Origin: an uncultured Clostridia bacterium
GTDB taxonomy: Bacteria; Bacillota; Clostridia; TANB77; CAG-508
Assembly (NCBI GenBank): GCA_934149005.1
Contig: CAKPDN010000002.1
Coordinates: 128,817 to 192,816 of the forward strand
Length of the DNA stretch: 64,000 nucleotides
Direction: 5' to 3'
The notes beneath the pieces are model-generated. The model was not told the DNA's origin. It ran no database searches and worked only from the letters and a program-made list of their open reading frames with translations. Within the stretch, counting starts at the first letter, position 1. The number at the start of each line of letters is the position of its first letter. Shown here one piece after another: positions 37,456-48,065 of this stretch. Both the position numbers and the translations under genes were made by a program.

Positions 37456-38631
37456 ATGAAAAATAAAAGAATTTTAAAAGAAAATGGAATAACATTGGTG
37501 GCTTTAGTTGTAACTATAATAATTTTATTGGTATTAGCAGGGATAGCAATAGGAACTTTAAAAAATAAAGGATTATTAAAAAAAGCTGATTTTGCAAAAG
37601 AAGAAACAAATAAGAGTAATGCAGTAGAAACAATGAATTTGAAAATAACAAATATTCAAATTTCAAGTTATACAGAAGGACAAAAATTACCAACATTACA
37701 GTATCTTGCAGATAAATTATGTGAAGATAATGATATGGAATATGTATTATTAGAAAGTAAAAAAGAAGCAAGTTTGGAAAAAATAAATGTAGGCAAAAGT
37801 AATTCTATATATACTAAATTAAAAGAATATCCATATGAATTTGAAATAAATAACAACTTACAATTAGCTAGTATTAATGGAGTTAAAATAGCATATGACA
37901 ATGGGGAAGATACAGCATCTAATAGTGAGACTTTTGAGGCAATTAATTTTGATGTAAAAGAAGAAAAACCTGGACTTAAAGTAAATATAAATCCAGTATT
38001 CAAAGAAGGAAAAAGTAAAGATGATACATATTTATTTATTTTAATTGTCAATGGAAAGTGTGTAGCTTATAGTGAGAACTATGAATTTGGATACAATGGT
38101 TTTAAAGAAAATACAACTTTTAAATTAGAGGTTTTAGCTATAGATAAAAATGGAAATATTTGTAGAAATAGTAAAGAATATAAAACTGGTGGATATACAT
38201 ATACTAAAAAATTATTAGAGTTCCCTATAATAACAGCAAAAGGTGTATGTAATGTAAGAGTAGAATGCAATCAAGATGATAGTAAGAGTTATTATACTTT
38301 TGATAGAACTATGGGAAGTACAACAAATCCTGATTCAATACCGATAGAGTCATATGATGGAGATATAAATACTTATGCAGGACCTTATAATATAAAATAT
38401 AAATATTTAAGCATTGACTCAAGTGCAATAGGAAAGAAAATAACAATTAAAGGAGAGAAATATCAATGGTACAAATTAGCGAAATATTCAACATATGAAA
38501 CAATAAGTGGTTATAGAGATACTAGAGATAAATCTATTACATTGACTATACCAAGTGGAGCAGAACAATATTTATTTTGTTGTTATGGAAATGAAGATGC
38601 ATGTTTTTATGAAATAACTGTTAGTGATTAA
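37456..38631 (+). CDS. Pilin-like surface protein
   Basis: The N terminus KENGITLVALVVTIIILLVLAG is a short basic leader, a Gly, and one long hydrophobic helix, as in type IV pilin-like proteins of Clostridia. The usual Glu at position +5 is replaced by Ala, so assembly into pili is uncertain. The remaining 340 residues form an outside domain with GDINTYAGPYN near the C-terminal part, similar to GDINTYARFGA in the next gene. AGAGGAGG precedes the ATG. No pilus assembly genes are in the window. Confidence 0.65.
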   Translation: MKNKRILKENGITLVALVVTIIILLVLAGIAIGTLKNKGLLKKADFAKEETNKSNAVETMNLKITNIQISSYTEGQKLPTLQYLADKLCEDNDMEYVLLESKKEASLEKINVGKSNSIYTKLKEYPYEFEINNNLQLASINGVKIAYDNGEDTASNSETFEAINFDVKEEKPGLKVNINPVFKEGKSKDDTYLFILIVNGKCVAYSENYEFGYNGFKENTTFKLEVLAIDKNGNICRNSKEYKTGGYTYTKKLLEFPIITAKGVCNVRVECNQDDSKSYYTFDRTMGSTTNPDSIPIESYDGDINTYAGPYNIKYKYLSIDSSAIGKKITIKGEKYQWYKLAKYSTYETISGYRDTRDKSITLTIPSGAEQYLFCCYGNEDACFYEITVSD

Positions 38632-38711
38632 AGCCTTTATGATTTGAATTTGTTTTTGTATATAATATTTAAAACAATGATATAAAAATTACATAGGAGG
38701 AGATTAATGAA

Positions 38712-40163
38712 GTGGCTATAATAGATAGAGATTTTAGAAAAGTAATTATACTTATTATCGCTATAATAGCATTAATGATATTATTAGGAATAGTAATGGT
38801 ACAACTAACAGAAAGAGGAATTTTTGAAAAAGTTAAAATACAGAAAAATAAATATGATGTAAGTGAAATTAAAGAAAAGTTAGAATTTGAAATAGAAGAA
38901 TTAAGAAAAAAAGAAGGGGATACCTTTAAAAAAGAAGACTTAATAAGATTAAACAATGATAAAACAGATGTAAAGAGTACAAAAAATTTTCCAGTAGAAA
39001 TAATATATGAAAATTATAAATTCAATGTAGATGAACAATTTGTTGTAACATATATAGGAGAAGCTAATGGAACTATAATAACATATACAACATATCCTAA
39101 AGGATATACAAATCAAGATAGTATTACATTAACATTAGTAGCAAGTAATGAAAAAGGAATAAAAACAATAGAGGCTTCAGATGGATTAATAATAAAATGT
39201 AATGGGAAAAAGAAATGTGCAACAGATGTATCTTATATAGTAAATGGAACTTACACATACAAAGTAATAGATATGGAAGGGAATGAAGCAATAAAAGAAA
39301 TACTAATAGAGCAAATAGATAAATTGCAACCATTAGATTTCATACCAAAAGCTATTGATATTGGATCACAATTTATAAAAATATCAGTAAATGCAGAGGA
39401 TGCAGATGCTACATCAGAAAGTGTAAAAAGTGGGATTGATAAATATGAATATTTTATAAAGGAAATTTCAGAAGGGAGTTATAGAAAATATACCTCTAAA
39501 GAAAGCGAATATACATTTACAAAGTTATCAAAAAATACACAATATTCTATATATGCAATTGCATATGATAAAGCAGGAAATAGCAAAGGGACAGAGCCTA
39601 TTGATGTGTTAACTCATAATACTGTATCTTTGGAAAAAATTTTATTAACTACATCTGGATTTGTTAATGCTTATGATATAAGTCCTGTAACAGGCCAATT
39701 TGAAAGATATGTATTAGATAAATCTATAAAGTATACTACATTAAAAGAATATTTATGGCAAGATTCTTATCAGAATTTATATAATGCGTTTGATGGTGAT
39801 ATAAATACTTATGCAAGATTTGGGGCTCATTCTTTAGATCCATATGGAAATGGAACAAGTGGAGGATATATAAATGTTGAAGAAAATTGTGTTAAAAAGT
39901 TTTTAAATATATATAATACTGAGGGAATTGTTATAAAATTTAGAAATTTAGATAATGAAATAATAGGTATGCAAACATGGGTATCAACATCAATTAATTC
40001 TAATAAAATAGTGAGTATACAAATACCAGAAAATACAATGTTTATAGAGATATATTATGGTTCAAATCATCTTGGTGGAAGAAGAACTAATGTTTTTGAA
40101 ATATTTTTAACTGATATGGAAATTAAAGATACTCAAAATATTAATGAATTTTTTAGTAATTAG
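38712..40163 (+). CDS. Membrane-anchored surface protein with fibronectin-like domain
   Basis: The start is GTG at 38712, 8 bases after AGGAGGAGA; the nearby ATG at 38707 is in another frame and stops at once. One N-terminal anchor (residues 11-31) is followed by an extracellular part of about 450 residues. A fibronectin-III-like domain (YTFTKLSKNTQYSIYAIAYD) lies in the middle, and the end shares the AFDGDINTYARFG block with the gene before. The function is unknown. Confidence 0.65.
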   Translation: MAIIDRDFRKVIILIIAIIALMILLGIVMVQLTERGIFEKVKIQKNKYDVSEIKEKLEFEIEELRKKEGDTFKKEDLIRLNNDKTDVKSTKNFPVEIIYENYKFNVDEQFVVTYIGEANGTIITYTTYPKGYTNQDSITLTLVASNEKGIKTIEASDGLIIKCNGKKKCATDVSYIVNGTYTYKVIDMEGNEAIKEILIEQIDKLQPLDFIPKAIDIGSQFIKISVNAEDADATSESVKSGIDKYEYFIKEISEGSYRKYTSKESEYTFTKLSKNTQYSIYAIAYDKAGNSKGTEPIDVLTHNTVSLEKILLTTSGFVNAYDISPVTGQFERYVLDKSIKYTTLKEYLWQDSYQNLYNAFDGDINTYARFGAHSLDPYGNGTSGGYINVEENCVKKFLNIYNTEGIVIKFRNLDNEIIGMQTWVSTSINSNKIVSIQIPENTMFIEIYYGSNHLGGRRTNVFEIFLTDMEIKDTQNINEFFSN

Positions 40164-40201
40164 ATAACTAATATTTTCTTAAAATAGATAAACTATAAAT
40201 T

Positions 40202-40231
40202 AAAAAGCAAGAAAAATTTTCTTGCTTTTTG
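40202..40231 (+). terminator. Intrinsic terminator
   Basis: AAAAAGCAAGAAAA pairs with TTTTCTTGCTTTTT. Confidence 0.85.
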
Positions 40232-40287
40232 TCACTTATTATAGTAAAATGAACAAAGAAAAATAAAGACAAAAGGTGAGAATATAA

Positions 40288-43200
40288 ATGTATTTAAAAA
40301 GATTAGAATTACAAGGATTTAAATCCTTTGCAGATAAAACAGTATTAGAATTAATGCCAGGAATAACAACAGTAATAGGTCCAAATGGATCAGGAAAAAG
40401 TAACATATCAGATGCAATAAGATGGGTACTAGGGGAGCAAAGCATGAAATCCCTAAGAGGAACAAAATCATTAGATATTATATTTGCGGGTACTCAAAAT
40501 AGAAAATCTCTAGGTTTTGCGGAGGCTTCTTTAGTGTTTGACAATTCTGATGGAGCACTTCCAATTGAATATACAGAAGTTACAGTTACAAGAAAAATTT
40601 ATAGGAGTGGAGAAACAGGTTATTATATAAATAAAGTTCCATGTAGATTAAAAGATGTATTAGAACTATTTATGGATACAGGTATTGGAAAAGATGGATA
40701 CTCTATAATTGGACAAGGTAAAATTGATGAAATTTTAAGTAATAAATCAGAAGATAGAAGACATATTTTTGAAGAGGCAGCAGGTATTGTAAAATATAGA
40801 AGTAGAAAAGAAGATTCTGAAAAAAAATTGGAACATACTAAATTAAACCTTCTTAGAATAAATGATATTTTAACAGAGATTGAAGGAAATTTGGAACCAT
40901 TGCAAATGCAAGCAGATAAGGCTAAAAAGTATTTGAATTTAAGAGATGAGCTAAAAAGTATTGAAATTGGTTTGTTTGTATATAATATTGGAAAATATAA
41001 AGAAGATTTAGAAGAATTAGTAAAATCTATTGAGGTAATGCAAAATCAAGCTAATGAAGAAGATGAAAAATTAGAAAAAATAAAATCTTTAAAGGAAGAA
41101 TTAAAGAATGGTATAGATAGTATTACAGAAGAAATTGAAAATATGTCTAATCTTGGTTTTGAAAGTCAAAAGCAAATTGAACAATTGAATTCTGATATAA
41201 ATGTAGCAAAGACTAGAATTGCGAATAATAATGAAAATAGTCAAAGATATTCAATAGAAATAGAAGAACAAAATGAACATATTAAAGAATTGAATGAAGA
41301 AATTGAGCAAAAAGAAGCAAGAAAAGATAGGTTAAAACAAAATAAAGAAAAATTTGAAAAAGAGTTAGATGACAAACAAGCAGAACTTGACAAATTAACA
41401 CAGAAATTATCTGAAAAGGAACTAGAAATAGAAGGATATAAGCAAACAGTGGAACAAAATACAGATAAAAAATATGAACTTCAATCAGAAATAAATACGC
41501 AAAATGCTAATTATCAAAATTATGAAAAGAGACAATCTCAAATAAAACAAGAAATGCAAGCAACAATTTCAGAATTAGATGCTACAAGACTTAACAAAGA
41601 AGATATATCTAAACAGTTTAATGAAATAGAAAATAAAAAAAATAAAGCTCAGAAATCATTAGATGATGTGGCAAAACAAAGAGAAGATGCAAATAAAAAA
41701 ATAAAATCATTTGAAAGTAATATAAATATTTTATTAAGTGATATGAGAATAAAAGAATCAAGATTAAAATTCTTGGTTGAGACAGAAAAAGAAAAAGAGG
41801 GATATATAAAAAGTGTTAAAGCTTTATTGCAAGATTGTGAAAATCTAAAAGAGCTAGGAAAAGGAATGCATGGAGTTTTAGCAAATATTATTGAAGTTCC
41901 TGATGAATTAGAAACTGCAATTGAAATGTGTTTAGGTGCAAGTCTTCAAAATGTTGTAACAGAGACTGAAGAAGATGCAAAAAAATTAGTTGAACATTTA
42001 AGAAAAAACAATTTAGGAAGAGCATCATTTTTACCAATTTCATCTGTTAGAGGTAAAAAATTAGATAAAATAAAAGGTCAAAACAATAGTGTAATTGGTA
42101 TTGCAGCGGATTTAGTAAAATATAATAAAAAGTATGAGCAAATTATATTAAATTTGCTTGGAAGAACAGTTATTGTAGAAAATATGGATACTGCAATTAA
42201 ACTTGCAAAGCAAAATGGATATACATTTAGAATAGTTACAAAAGATGGAGATTTAATTAATCCATCAGGAGCTATAACAGGAGGTTCAGTAGCAAAGAAA
42301 ACTGTAAATATTCTAGGAAGAGGAAAAGAAATTGAAAAACTTCAAAAAGAAATAAATAATTTAAAACAAAAAATACAAAAATTACAAAATGATAAACAAA
42401 ATTATGAAGAATCAATTGAAGGAATTTTAGAATTATCAACAAATTTAGAAAGACAATTACAAGAAATAGATATTACATATGCAACTGAAAAACAAAAAGT
42501 AATTTCTATAGATGAGAATATTGAGAAACTTCAAAAACGTTTAAATAGATTAAAAGAAGAACAGTCAAATCTTGAAAAACAAAAAGAAGAAACTATATCT
42601 ACTAAAGGAAATTTGCAGGTTGAAATAAATAAAATTGTAGAACAAAATCAAGAATTATCTAAAATTATAACAGAGTTTGCGGAACTTAATAAAGATGACC
42701 AAAAATATATAGATGATTTAAATTTTGATATAACAAATTTAAAAATTTCTGTATCATCATTTGATGAAAGTGAAACATCAATACAAGAAATTCAAGAAAG
42801 AATTAATCAAGAATTAGAGAATTCTAAACAAAGTATTGAAAATAAAAAAATTCAAATTGAACAAATAAAACTGGATAATGAAAAACTAGACAAATCAATT
42901 CAAGAAACGCTACAAAAAATTGAAGAAGTAAAGGCAAATGTTCAAAATAGCAGTTCAAAAATAGAAGAACTAAAACAAGAAAGAACTTTAAAAAACGAAA
43001 AACTTTCAAAACAAGAAACTGAAATAACAAATAAGTTTAAAGTTATTGAAGATTTAAAAGGTCAGCTTGTAAAATTAGATGTTAAGAAAACAAAAATTGA
43101 AGAAGATATTAATGAAATTTACAATAAAATGTGGGAGGAATATGAACTTACACCCAATAATGTAGGTGAATATCAAAAACCAGAAAATGTACAGTTAACA

Positions 43201-43836
43201 CAAAGAAGGGTAAATGTACTAAGAACTGAAATTAAAGAACTGGGAAGTGTTAATATTAATTCAATTGAAGAATACAAAAACTTAAAAGATAGATATGATT
43301 TTATGAGTGAACAAAGATTAGATTTAGAAAATACAATGAGCAAATTAAGAAATGTAATTTCTGAAATGACACAAATTATGAGAGAACAATTTAAAGAAAA
43401 ATTTAAAGTTATAAATAAAAATTTTGGTGAAGTATTTGCGGAATTATTTGGTGGTGGAAAGGCTGAACTTATACTAGAAGATGAAAGTAATATCTTAGAA
43501 TGTGGAATAGAAATTAATGTACAGCCACCAGGAAAAAAATTGCAAAATATGATGTTATTATCAGGTGGAGAAAAAGCATTTACAGCAATAGCTTTACTAT
43601 TTGCAATTTTGAAAATAAATCCGGCACCATTTTGTGTATTAGATGAAATTGAAGCAGCTTTAGATGATGTAAATGTTTTTAAATATGCTGATTATTTGAA
43701 AAAATTTACAGAACATACTCAATTTTTAGTTATAACACATAGAAAAGGTACAATGGAAGCAGCCAATACAGTTTATGGTGTTACAATGGAAGAAAGTGGT
43801 ATTTCAAAATTGTTATCAATGAAATTGTCCCACTAG
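40288..43836 (+). CDS. smc: Chromosome segregation protein SMC
   Basis: The 1182-residue condensin ATPase has Walker A (GPNGSGKSN, residues 31-39), a long coiled coil, a hinge around residues 520-680 (GMHGVLANIIEVPDELETAI, GGSVAKKTVNILGRG), a second coiled coil, the LLSGGEKAFTAIALLFAI signature near residue 1090 and Walker B VLDEIEAALDD. It works with ScpA and ScpB. The last codons and the TAG stop lie in a GGGAC-type palindrome, so the C terminus LSH may come from a repeat insertion. The reading frame is intact. Confidence 0.97.
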   Translation: MYLKRLELQGFKSFADKTVLELMPGITTVIGPNGSGKSNISDAIRWVLGEQSMKSLRGTKSLDIIFAGTQNRKSLGFAEASLVFDNSDGALPIEYTEVTVTRKIYRSGETGYYINKVPCRLKDVLELFMDTGIGKDGYSIIGQGKIDEILSNKSEDRRHIFEEAAGIVKYRSRKEDSEKKLEHTKLNLLRINDILTEIEGNLEPLQMQADKAKKYLNLRDELKSIEIGLFVYNIGKYKEDLEELVKSIEVMQNQANEEDEKLEKIKSLKEELKNGIDSITEEIENMSNLGFESQKQIEQLNSDINVAKTRIANNNENSQRYSIEIEEQNEHIKELNEEIEQKEARKDRLKQNKEKFEKELDDKQAELDKLTQKLSEKELEIEGYKQTVEQNTDKKYELQSEINTQNANYQNYEKRQSQIKQEMQATISELDATRLNKEDISKQFNEIENKKNKAQKSLDDVAKQREDANKKIKSFESNINILLSDMRIKESRLKFLVETEKEKEGYIKSVKALLQDCENLKELGKGMHGVLANIIEVPDELETAIEMCLGASLQNVVTETEEDAKKLVEHLRKNNLGRASFLPISSVRGKKLDKIKGQNNSVIGIAADLVKYNKKYEQIILNLLGRTVIVENMDTAIKLAKQNGYTFRIVTKDGDLINPSGAITGGSVAKKTVNILGRGKEIEKLQKEINNLKQKIQKLQNDKQNYEESIEGILELSTNLERQLQEIDITYATEKQKVISIDENIEKLQKRLNRLKEEQSNLEKQKEETISTKGNLQVEINKIVEQNQELSKIITEFAELNKDDQKYIDDLNFDITNLKISVSSFDESETSIQEIQERINQELENSKQSIENKKIQIEQIKLDNEKLDKSIQETLQKIEEVKANVQNSSSKIEELKQERTLKNEKLSKQETEITNKFKVIEDLKGQLVKLDVKKTKIEEDINEIYNKMWEEYELTPNNVGEYQKPENVQLTQRRVNVLRTEIKELGSVNINSIEEYKNLKDRYDFMSEQRLDLENTMSKLRNVISEMTQIMREQFKEKFKVINKNFGEVFAELFGGGKAELILEDESNILECGIEINVQPPGKKLQNMMLLSGGEKAFTAIALLFAILKINPAPFCVLDEIEAALDDVNVFKYADYLKKFTEHTQFLVITHRKGTMEAANTVYGVTMEESGISKLLSMKLSH

Positions 43837-43866
43837 GGACGGTTCTTGTGGGACATTTTTGTCCTA
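43825..43866. repeat. GGGAC palindrome at the smc stop codon
   Basis: TGTCCCAC near the left pairs with GTGGGACA, with GGGACGGTTC in between. It is related to the larger palindrome at 52068-52177. The TAG stop of smc lies inside it. Confidence 0.7.
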
Positions 43867-43895
43867 AAGTGACAGATGTTGTTAAATTTCTTATT

Positions 43896-43931
43896 AAAAA
43901 ACGATGGAAATAGTTATTTTCCATCGTTTTT
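43896..43931. terminator. Intrinsic terminator, works in both directions
   Basis: AAAAAACGATGGAAA pairs with TTTTCCATCGTTTTT between smc and the convergent small gene. Confidence 0.85.
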
Positions 43932-43949
43932 ACAATATACTTTGATGCC

Positions 43950-44159
43950 TTATCTTATGACATTAAGATCAAGTTTTTTTGCTTTTACTCGGCAAGCCAA
44001 CAACCGGGCTTCACTTTGAATCGGATAAGAATTCAAATCAAATGTACTGGATGGATTGTATTGCTTAAGCCAAACCAGAAATTTGTTGAATAAGTGATTA
44101 TCACTTGATTCGATGATTGTACTTGTTTCAGGGCCTTTTAAAGTTATTCTTTGTGTCAT
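43950..44159 (-). CDS. Small protein of unknown function with foreign codon use
   Basis: The ATG at 44159 follows GGAGG at a good distance and gives 69 residues; a TTG start 15 bases earlier overlaps that site. It begins MTQRITLKGPETS and ends KKLDLNVIR. It is more GC-rich than its neighbours and uses CGG (GCC CGG TTG), CGA and CCG codons, which are rare here. Flanking repeats and terminators suggest acquisition. No domain is recognised. Confidence 0.55.
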   Translation of the reverse strand: MTQRITLKGPETSTIIESSDNHLFNKFLVWLKQYNPSSTFDLNSYPIQSEARLLACRVKAKKLDLNVIR

Positions 44160-44222
44160 ATGAAGTACCTCCAAATTTTTTTGTTAACTTATTATATCAA
44201 ATAAGACATAACTTTACAAGTA

Positions 44223-44801
44223 TTAATAGAAAATTTGTAAAATTCCTATAATAATTAGCAAAATTCCAGAGATTATTGACCAAATATTTTGAGGTAATTT
44301 ATAAAAATTGTTAAGGCGAATACCTATAAATGTACCAATATTTAAGAAGAACAATTGAAAAATACTAACTAAAAGAGGAAATAAAATTAGATTAATATCA
44401 GCCATTGAACCAGAAATTCCAATACAAAAATTATCTAAAGAAAGAGCAATGGCTAAGATTAATGCTTCCTGTGGCTCGATTATTTTTGAATGATTAATGT
44501 CAGAAGATATTGGGCTGTTAAAAATATTTTGGGAATCTTTTTCTTTTTTAGAAGCCTGAAAACATATGTATATTCCCATGCAAATCAAAATAAAACATCC
44601 TAAAAAATTGGTAAACGAATTTGAAAGTATATATTGAATTATATTACCAAAAAATATGGATATATATGTTGTAATTAATGAAATAGCAAATAAAATTATT
44701 TTGCTTAATTTGGATATTTTTGTGTTTTTGACTCCGTATGTGATGCCTATTCCTAAAGAGTCTATACTGCTTGATATTGCTAAAAGTATTGAATTTATCA
44801 T
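44223..44801 (-). CDS. ytaF: YtaF/MntP-like membrane protein
   Basis: The 192-residue protein has six likely membrane segments in two similar halves, with SSIDSLGIGITYGVK and LSLDNFCIGISG, the paired Asp motifs of the MntP/YtaF family. YtaF is a sporulation membrane protein in Bacillus, and relatives export manganese. The ATG at 44801 follows AGAGGTG; the longer frame from 44873 has no such site. Confidence 0.8.
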   Translation of the reverse strand: MINSILLAISSSIDSLGIGITYGVKNTKISKLSKIILFAISLITTYISIFFGNIIQYILSNSFTNFLGCFILICMGIYICFQASKKEKDSQNIFNSPISSDINHSKIIEPQEALILAIALSLDNFCIGISGSMADINLILFPLLVSIFQLFFLNIGTFIGIRLNNFYKLPQNIWSIISGILLIIIGILQIFY

Positions 44802-44911
44802 AATAACACCTCTTACAACATAATATGACAAAAAATTTCTACGGTTACTGTGTAATAAAAAAGTACAAGCCACATATATTTAAATAACAAATATACAAAG
44901 GAGTGAATTTT

Positions 44912-47578
44912 ATGTGGCAAACATTAAGAAAAGGAGAAGTATTAAGCCAATTAGGCACTAATGAAAAACAGGGATTAACAGAAAAAGAAGTACAAGAAAG
45001 ACAAAAAAAATACGGAAAAAACAAATTAAAAGAGAAAAAGAAAGAAAGTTTTATTGTAAAATTTATAAAACAATTTAATGATTTTATGATAATCATACTA
45101 ATAATAGCATCAATAATATCGGCAGTTGTATCAAAAATGCAAGGAGAAAATGACTATGTAGATTCAATAATAATTATAGGAATAGTAGTTTTCAATGCAT
45201 TAATGGGAGTAATTCAAGAAGCAAAAGCTGAAAAATCAATAGAAGCATTAAAACAAATGACACCTCAACTTGCAAAAACAATAAGAAATGGAAAAACAGT
45301 AGAAATAAATGCAGAGGAACTTGTAAAAGGGGACATCATAATATTAGATGCAGGAAATTTTGTACCTGCAGATTGTAGAATTTTAGAAAGTCATAACTTA
45401 AAAATAGAAGAATCATCATTAACAGGAGAAACACAAGGGGCAGAAAAGGATGCAGATATTTTATGTAGTAAAAATGCACCTTTGGGCGATATGAAAAATA
45501 TGGCTTTTATGGCTAGTATAACAGTAAATGGACATGGAAAAGCAGTTGTTACAGATACTGGAATGAGTACAAAAGTTGGGCAAATTGCTAATATGATTAT
45601 TGAAGATGAGGCTCCACAAACGCCATTACAGAAAAAACTTGGAGAAGTTGGAAAAATATTAGGGTTAGCGTGCTTGGCAATATGTGTAATAATTTTTGTT
45701 ATGGGATTAATAAAACATATAGAGCCTGTTGAAATGTTTATGACATCTGTTGGACTTGCAGTTGCTGCAATTCCGGAAGGATTACCTGCAATTGTAACAA
45801 TTATGCTTTCAATTGGTGTTACTAAAATGGCTAAAAAAAATAGTATAATTAGAAAATTACCAGCAGTTGAGACACTTGGAAGTAGTAGTGTCATTTGCTC
45901 TGATAAAACAGGAACTTTAACACAAAACAAAATGAAAGTTGTTGATGTTAGAAGTCGAAGTAAAAAATTTATTATTGAACTAGCAACATTATGCACAGAC
46001 TGTGATGTAAATGTGGAAAATGGAGTGGTAAAAGTTTCTGGTGAGCCTACAGAGAAGGCAATTGTAGAAGAATGTATAAATGTTGGAAGTACAAAAAATA
46101 GATTAGAAAATTTTATGCCAAGAGTTAATGAAATTCCTTTTGATTCTAATAGAAAAATGATGACTACAATTCACAAAATTGGTAATAAATATAGGATTAT
46201 AACAAAAGGTGCACCAGATGTGCTATTACAAAAGTGTACAAAACAAATAGATTCTATAAGTGAAGTGACAAGCCAATATAACATTAAAATTAAAAGTTTG
46301 GAAAATTTAAAAATTCAAAGTGATAATAGACAAATGGCACAAAAAGCATTGAGAGTGATTGCTGTTGCATATAAGGATTTAGATACATTGCCAAGTAGAA
46401 TAGATTCACAAAATATAGAAAATAATTTAACATTTGTTGGACTAATTGGAATGATAGACCCACCAAGAGATGGCGTAAAAGAAGCGGTTCAGGTATGTAA
46501 AAATTCAGGAATAAAAACAGTTATGATTACAGGTGACCACTTAGAAACAGCAAAGGCAATAGCAAAAGACTTAGGAATTTTAGAGCAAAAAGATATGGCA
46601 ATAACAGGTCAAGAACTTGATAAAATGACACAAAATCAATTAGAAAAAAACATAAAAAAATATTCAGTTTTTGCAAGGGTAACACCAGAACACAAAGTAA
46701 GAATTGTAAAAGCATGGCAACGAAATGGTGCAGTAGTTGCAATGACTGGCGATGGTGTAAATGATAGTCCGGCTTTGAAAAATGCTGATATTGGAATTGC
46801 TATGGGAAAAAATGGTACGGATGTTGCCAAAAATGCGGCAGATATTATACTTACAGATGATAATTTTGTTACAATAGTTGAGGCTGTAAAGCAAGGAAGG
46901 AATATTTATGATAATATTAAAAAAGCAATACATTTTTTAATTGCTACAAATATTGGTGAAATTGTAACAATTTTTATGGGACTTGTTTTAGGGCTAAAAT
47001 CACCACTTCTTGCAATTCAATTATTATGGATTAATTTGGTTACAGATTCTTTACCAGCAATTGCTTTAGGACTTGAAAAACCAGAGAAAGATATTATGCA
47101 AAGAAAACCAGTTGATAGTAAAAAAGGAATATTTGCAGATGGCTTGTGGAATAAAATTATTGTCGAAGGAATTATGATAGGTGTTCTAACTCTTGTTGCA
47201 TTTAGTATTGGAAATAAATATTATGGGCTAGAGGTTGGCAGAACGATGGCATTTTTATCAATAGGATTTTTGGAGTTGATTCATAGTTTTAATGTTAAAA
47301 ATGAAAGGTCTATTTTTGAGGCAGGAATTCTTGAAAACAAATATTTAGTTGGAAGCTTTGTTTTAGGAATTTCTATTCAGGCTATAGTTGTTGTGCTTCC
47401 TGCTTTTGCGAATGTTTTTGAGGTTGTTCCTTTGAATTTGACTCAATGGATTATTACTGTTGCAATTTCTGTTTTGCCTGTGCCAATTATTGAGTTGCAG
47501 AAAAAAATGAATTTTAAAAACAAGGATTCAGAGAATAATAAAGAAGAAAAGAAGAATTTGTCTTTTGCTAAATTTTAG
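44912..47578 (+). CDS. P-type calcium-transporting ATPase
   Basis: The 888-residue pump has an N-terminal cation ATPase domain, the TGE loop (SSLTGETQGAEK), the PEGLP motif in the fourth membrane segment, the phosphorylated Asp in DKTGTLTQNKM (about residue 331), the nucleotide domain, and MTGDGVNDSPALKNADIG. The C terminus has further membrane segments. It resembles SERCA/PMR1-type bacterial calcium pumps. The ATG at 44912 follows AAAGGAG; a GTG start three codons earlier overlaps that site. Confidence 0.93.
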   Translation: MWQTLRKGEVLSQLGTNEKQGLTEKEVQERQKKYGKNKLKEKKKESFIVKFIKQFNDFMIIILIIASIISAVVSKMQGENDYVDSIIIIGIVVFNALMGVIQEAKAEKSIEALKQMTPQLAKTIRNGKTVEINAEELVKGDIIILDAGNFVPADCRILESHNLKIEESSLTGETQGAEKDADILCSKNAPLGDMKNMAFMASITVNGHGKAVVTDTGMSTKVGQIANMIIEDEAPQTPLQKKLGEVGKILGLACLAICVIIFVMGLIKHIEPVEMFMTSVGLAVAAIPEGLPAIVTIMLSIGVTKMAKKNSIIRKLPAVETLGSSSVICSDKTGTLTQNKMKVVDVRSRSKKFIIELATLCTDCDVNVENGVVKVSGEPTEKAIVEECINVGSTKNRLENFMPRVNEIPFDSNRKMMTTIHKIGNKYRIITKGAPDVLLQKCTKQIDSISEVTSQYNIKIKSLENLKIQSDNRQMAQKALRVIAVAYKDLDTLPSRIDSQNIENNLTFVGLIGMIDPPRDGVKEAVQVCKNSGIKTVMITGDHLETAKAIAKDLGILEQKDMAITGQELDKMTQNQLEKNIKKYSVFARVTPEHKVRIVKAWQRNGAVVAMTGDGVNDSPALKNADIGIAMGKNGTDVAKNAADIILTDDNFVTIVEAVKQGRNIYDNIKKAIHFLIATNIGEIVTIFMGLVLGLKSPLLAIQLLWINLVTDSLPAIALGLEKPEKDIMQRKPVDSKKGIFADGLWNKIIVEGIMIGVLTLVAFSIGNKYYGLEVGRTMAFLSIGFLELIHSFNVKNERSIFEAGILENKYLVGSFVLGISIQAIVVVLPAFANVFEVVPLNLTQWIITVAISVLPVPIIELQKKMNFKNKDSENNKEEKKNLSFAKF

Positions 47579-47598
47579 TGTAAATTTTCCAAAATCAG

Positions 47599-47627
47599 TT
47601 GCAAATACTAAAAAAATATGGTAAAAT
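47599..47627 (+). promoter_or_regulatory. Promoter of the rpsF operon
   Basis: TTGCAA at 47599-47604 and TAAAAT at 47622-47627 with a 17-base spacer. Confidence 0.7.
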
Positions 47628-47714
47628 AGCTATGCTTAAAAAGAGTATAGCTATTTTTAAGCATCTCTACTTAACGAAAAGTTAGGTTGCAAAATCCATA
47701 GGGAGGTGAAAATA
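47628..47714 (+). promoter_or_regulatory. rpsF leader, possible S6:S18 autoregulatory RNA
   Basis: A leader of about 87 bases with pairing segments (GCTTAAAAA with TTTTTAAGC, and CTTAAC with GTTAGG around a GAAAA loop). Many Firmicutes rpsF leaders bind S6:S18 for feedback control. The expected consensus cannot be confirmed by eye. Confidence 0.4.
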
Positions 47715-47999
47715 ATGAACAAATACGAAAGTATTATCATTGTTAATCCAAATGTTGATGAAGCAGGTTTAAAAGCTTTAGAAGAAAAATTTACAGGATT
47801 AATCAATGAAAATGGAAAAGTTGAATCAGTTGAAAACATGGGTAAAAAAAGATTAGCTTATGAAATCAAAAAATTCAAAGAAGCTACATATATGTTATTT
47901 AACTTTGAAGCAAATCCAGATTTAATAGCAGAACTTGAAAGAGTTTACAGAATTACAGATGATATAATAAAATTTATCGTTGTAAGAAAAGAAGCTTAA
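47715..47999 (+). CDS. rpsF: 30S ribosomal protein S6
   Basis: 94 residues with NKYESIIIVNPNVDE and the later KKRLAYEIKKFKEATYMLF of S6. It binds 16S rRNA with S18. The ATG at 47715 follows GGGAGGTG; a GTG start at 47706 lies inside that site. It is the first gene of rpsF-ssb-rpsR, the usual order. Confidence 0.96.
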   Translation: MNKYESIIIVNPNVDEAGLKALEEKFTGLINENGKVESVENMGKKRLAYEIKKFKEATYMLFNFEANPDLIAELERVYRITDDIIKFIVVRKEA

Positions 48000-48065
48000 T
48001 AATAAAGCATAATTAAGAAATAAAAAAGTGGGACCTAAATTAAAGTAAAGAAAAGAGGAATAAAA

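Noticed and set aside
44223..44873. Longer start for the YtaF-like protein
   Set aside because: The extra 24 residues are not membrane-like in the family pattern and there is no ribosome site; AGAGGTG points to 44801.
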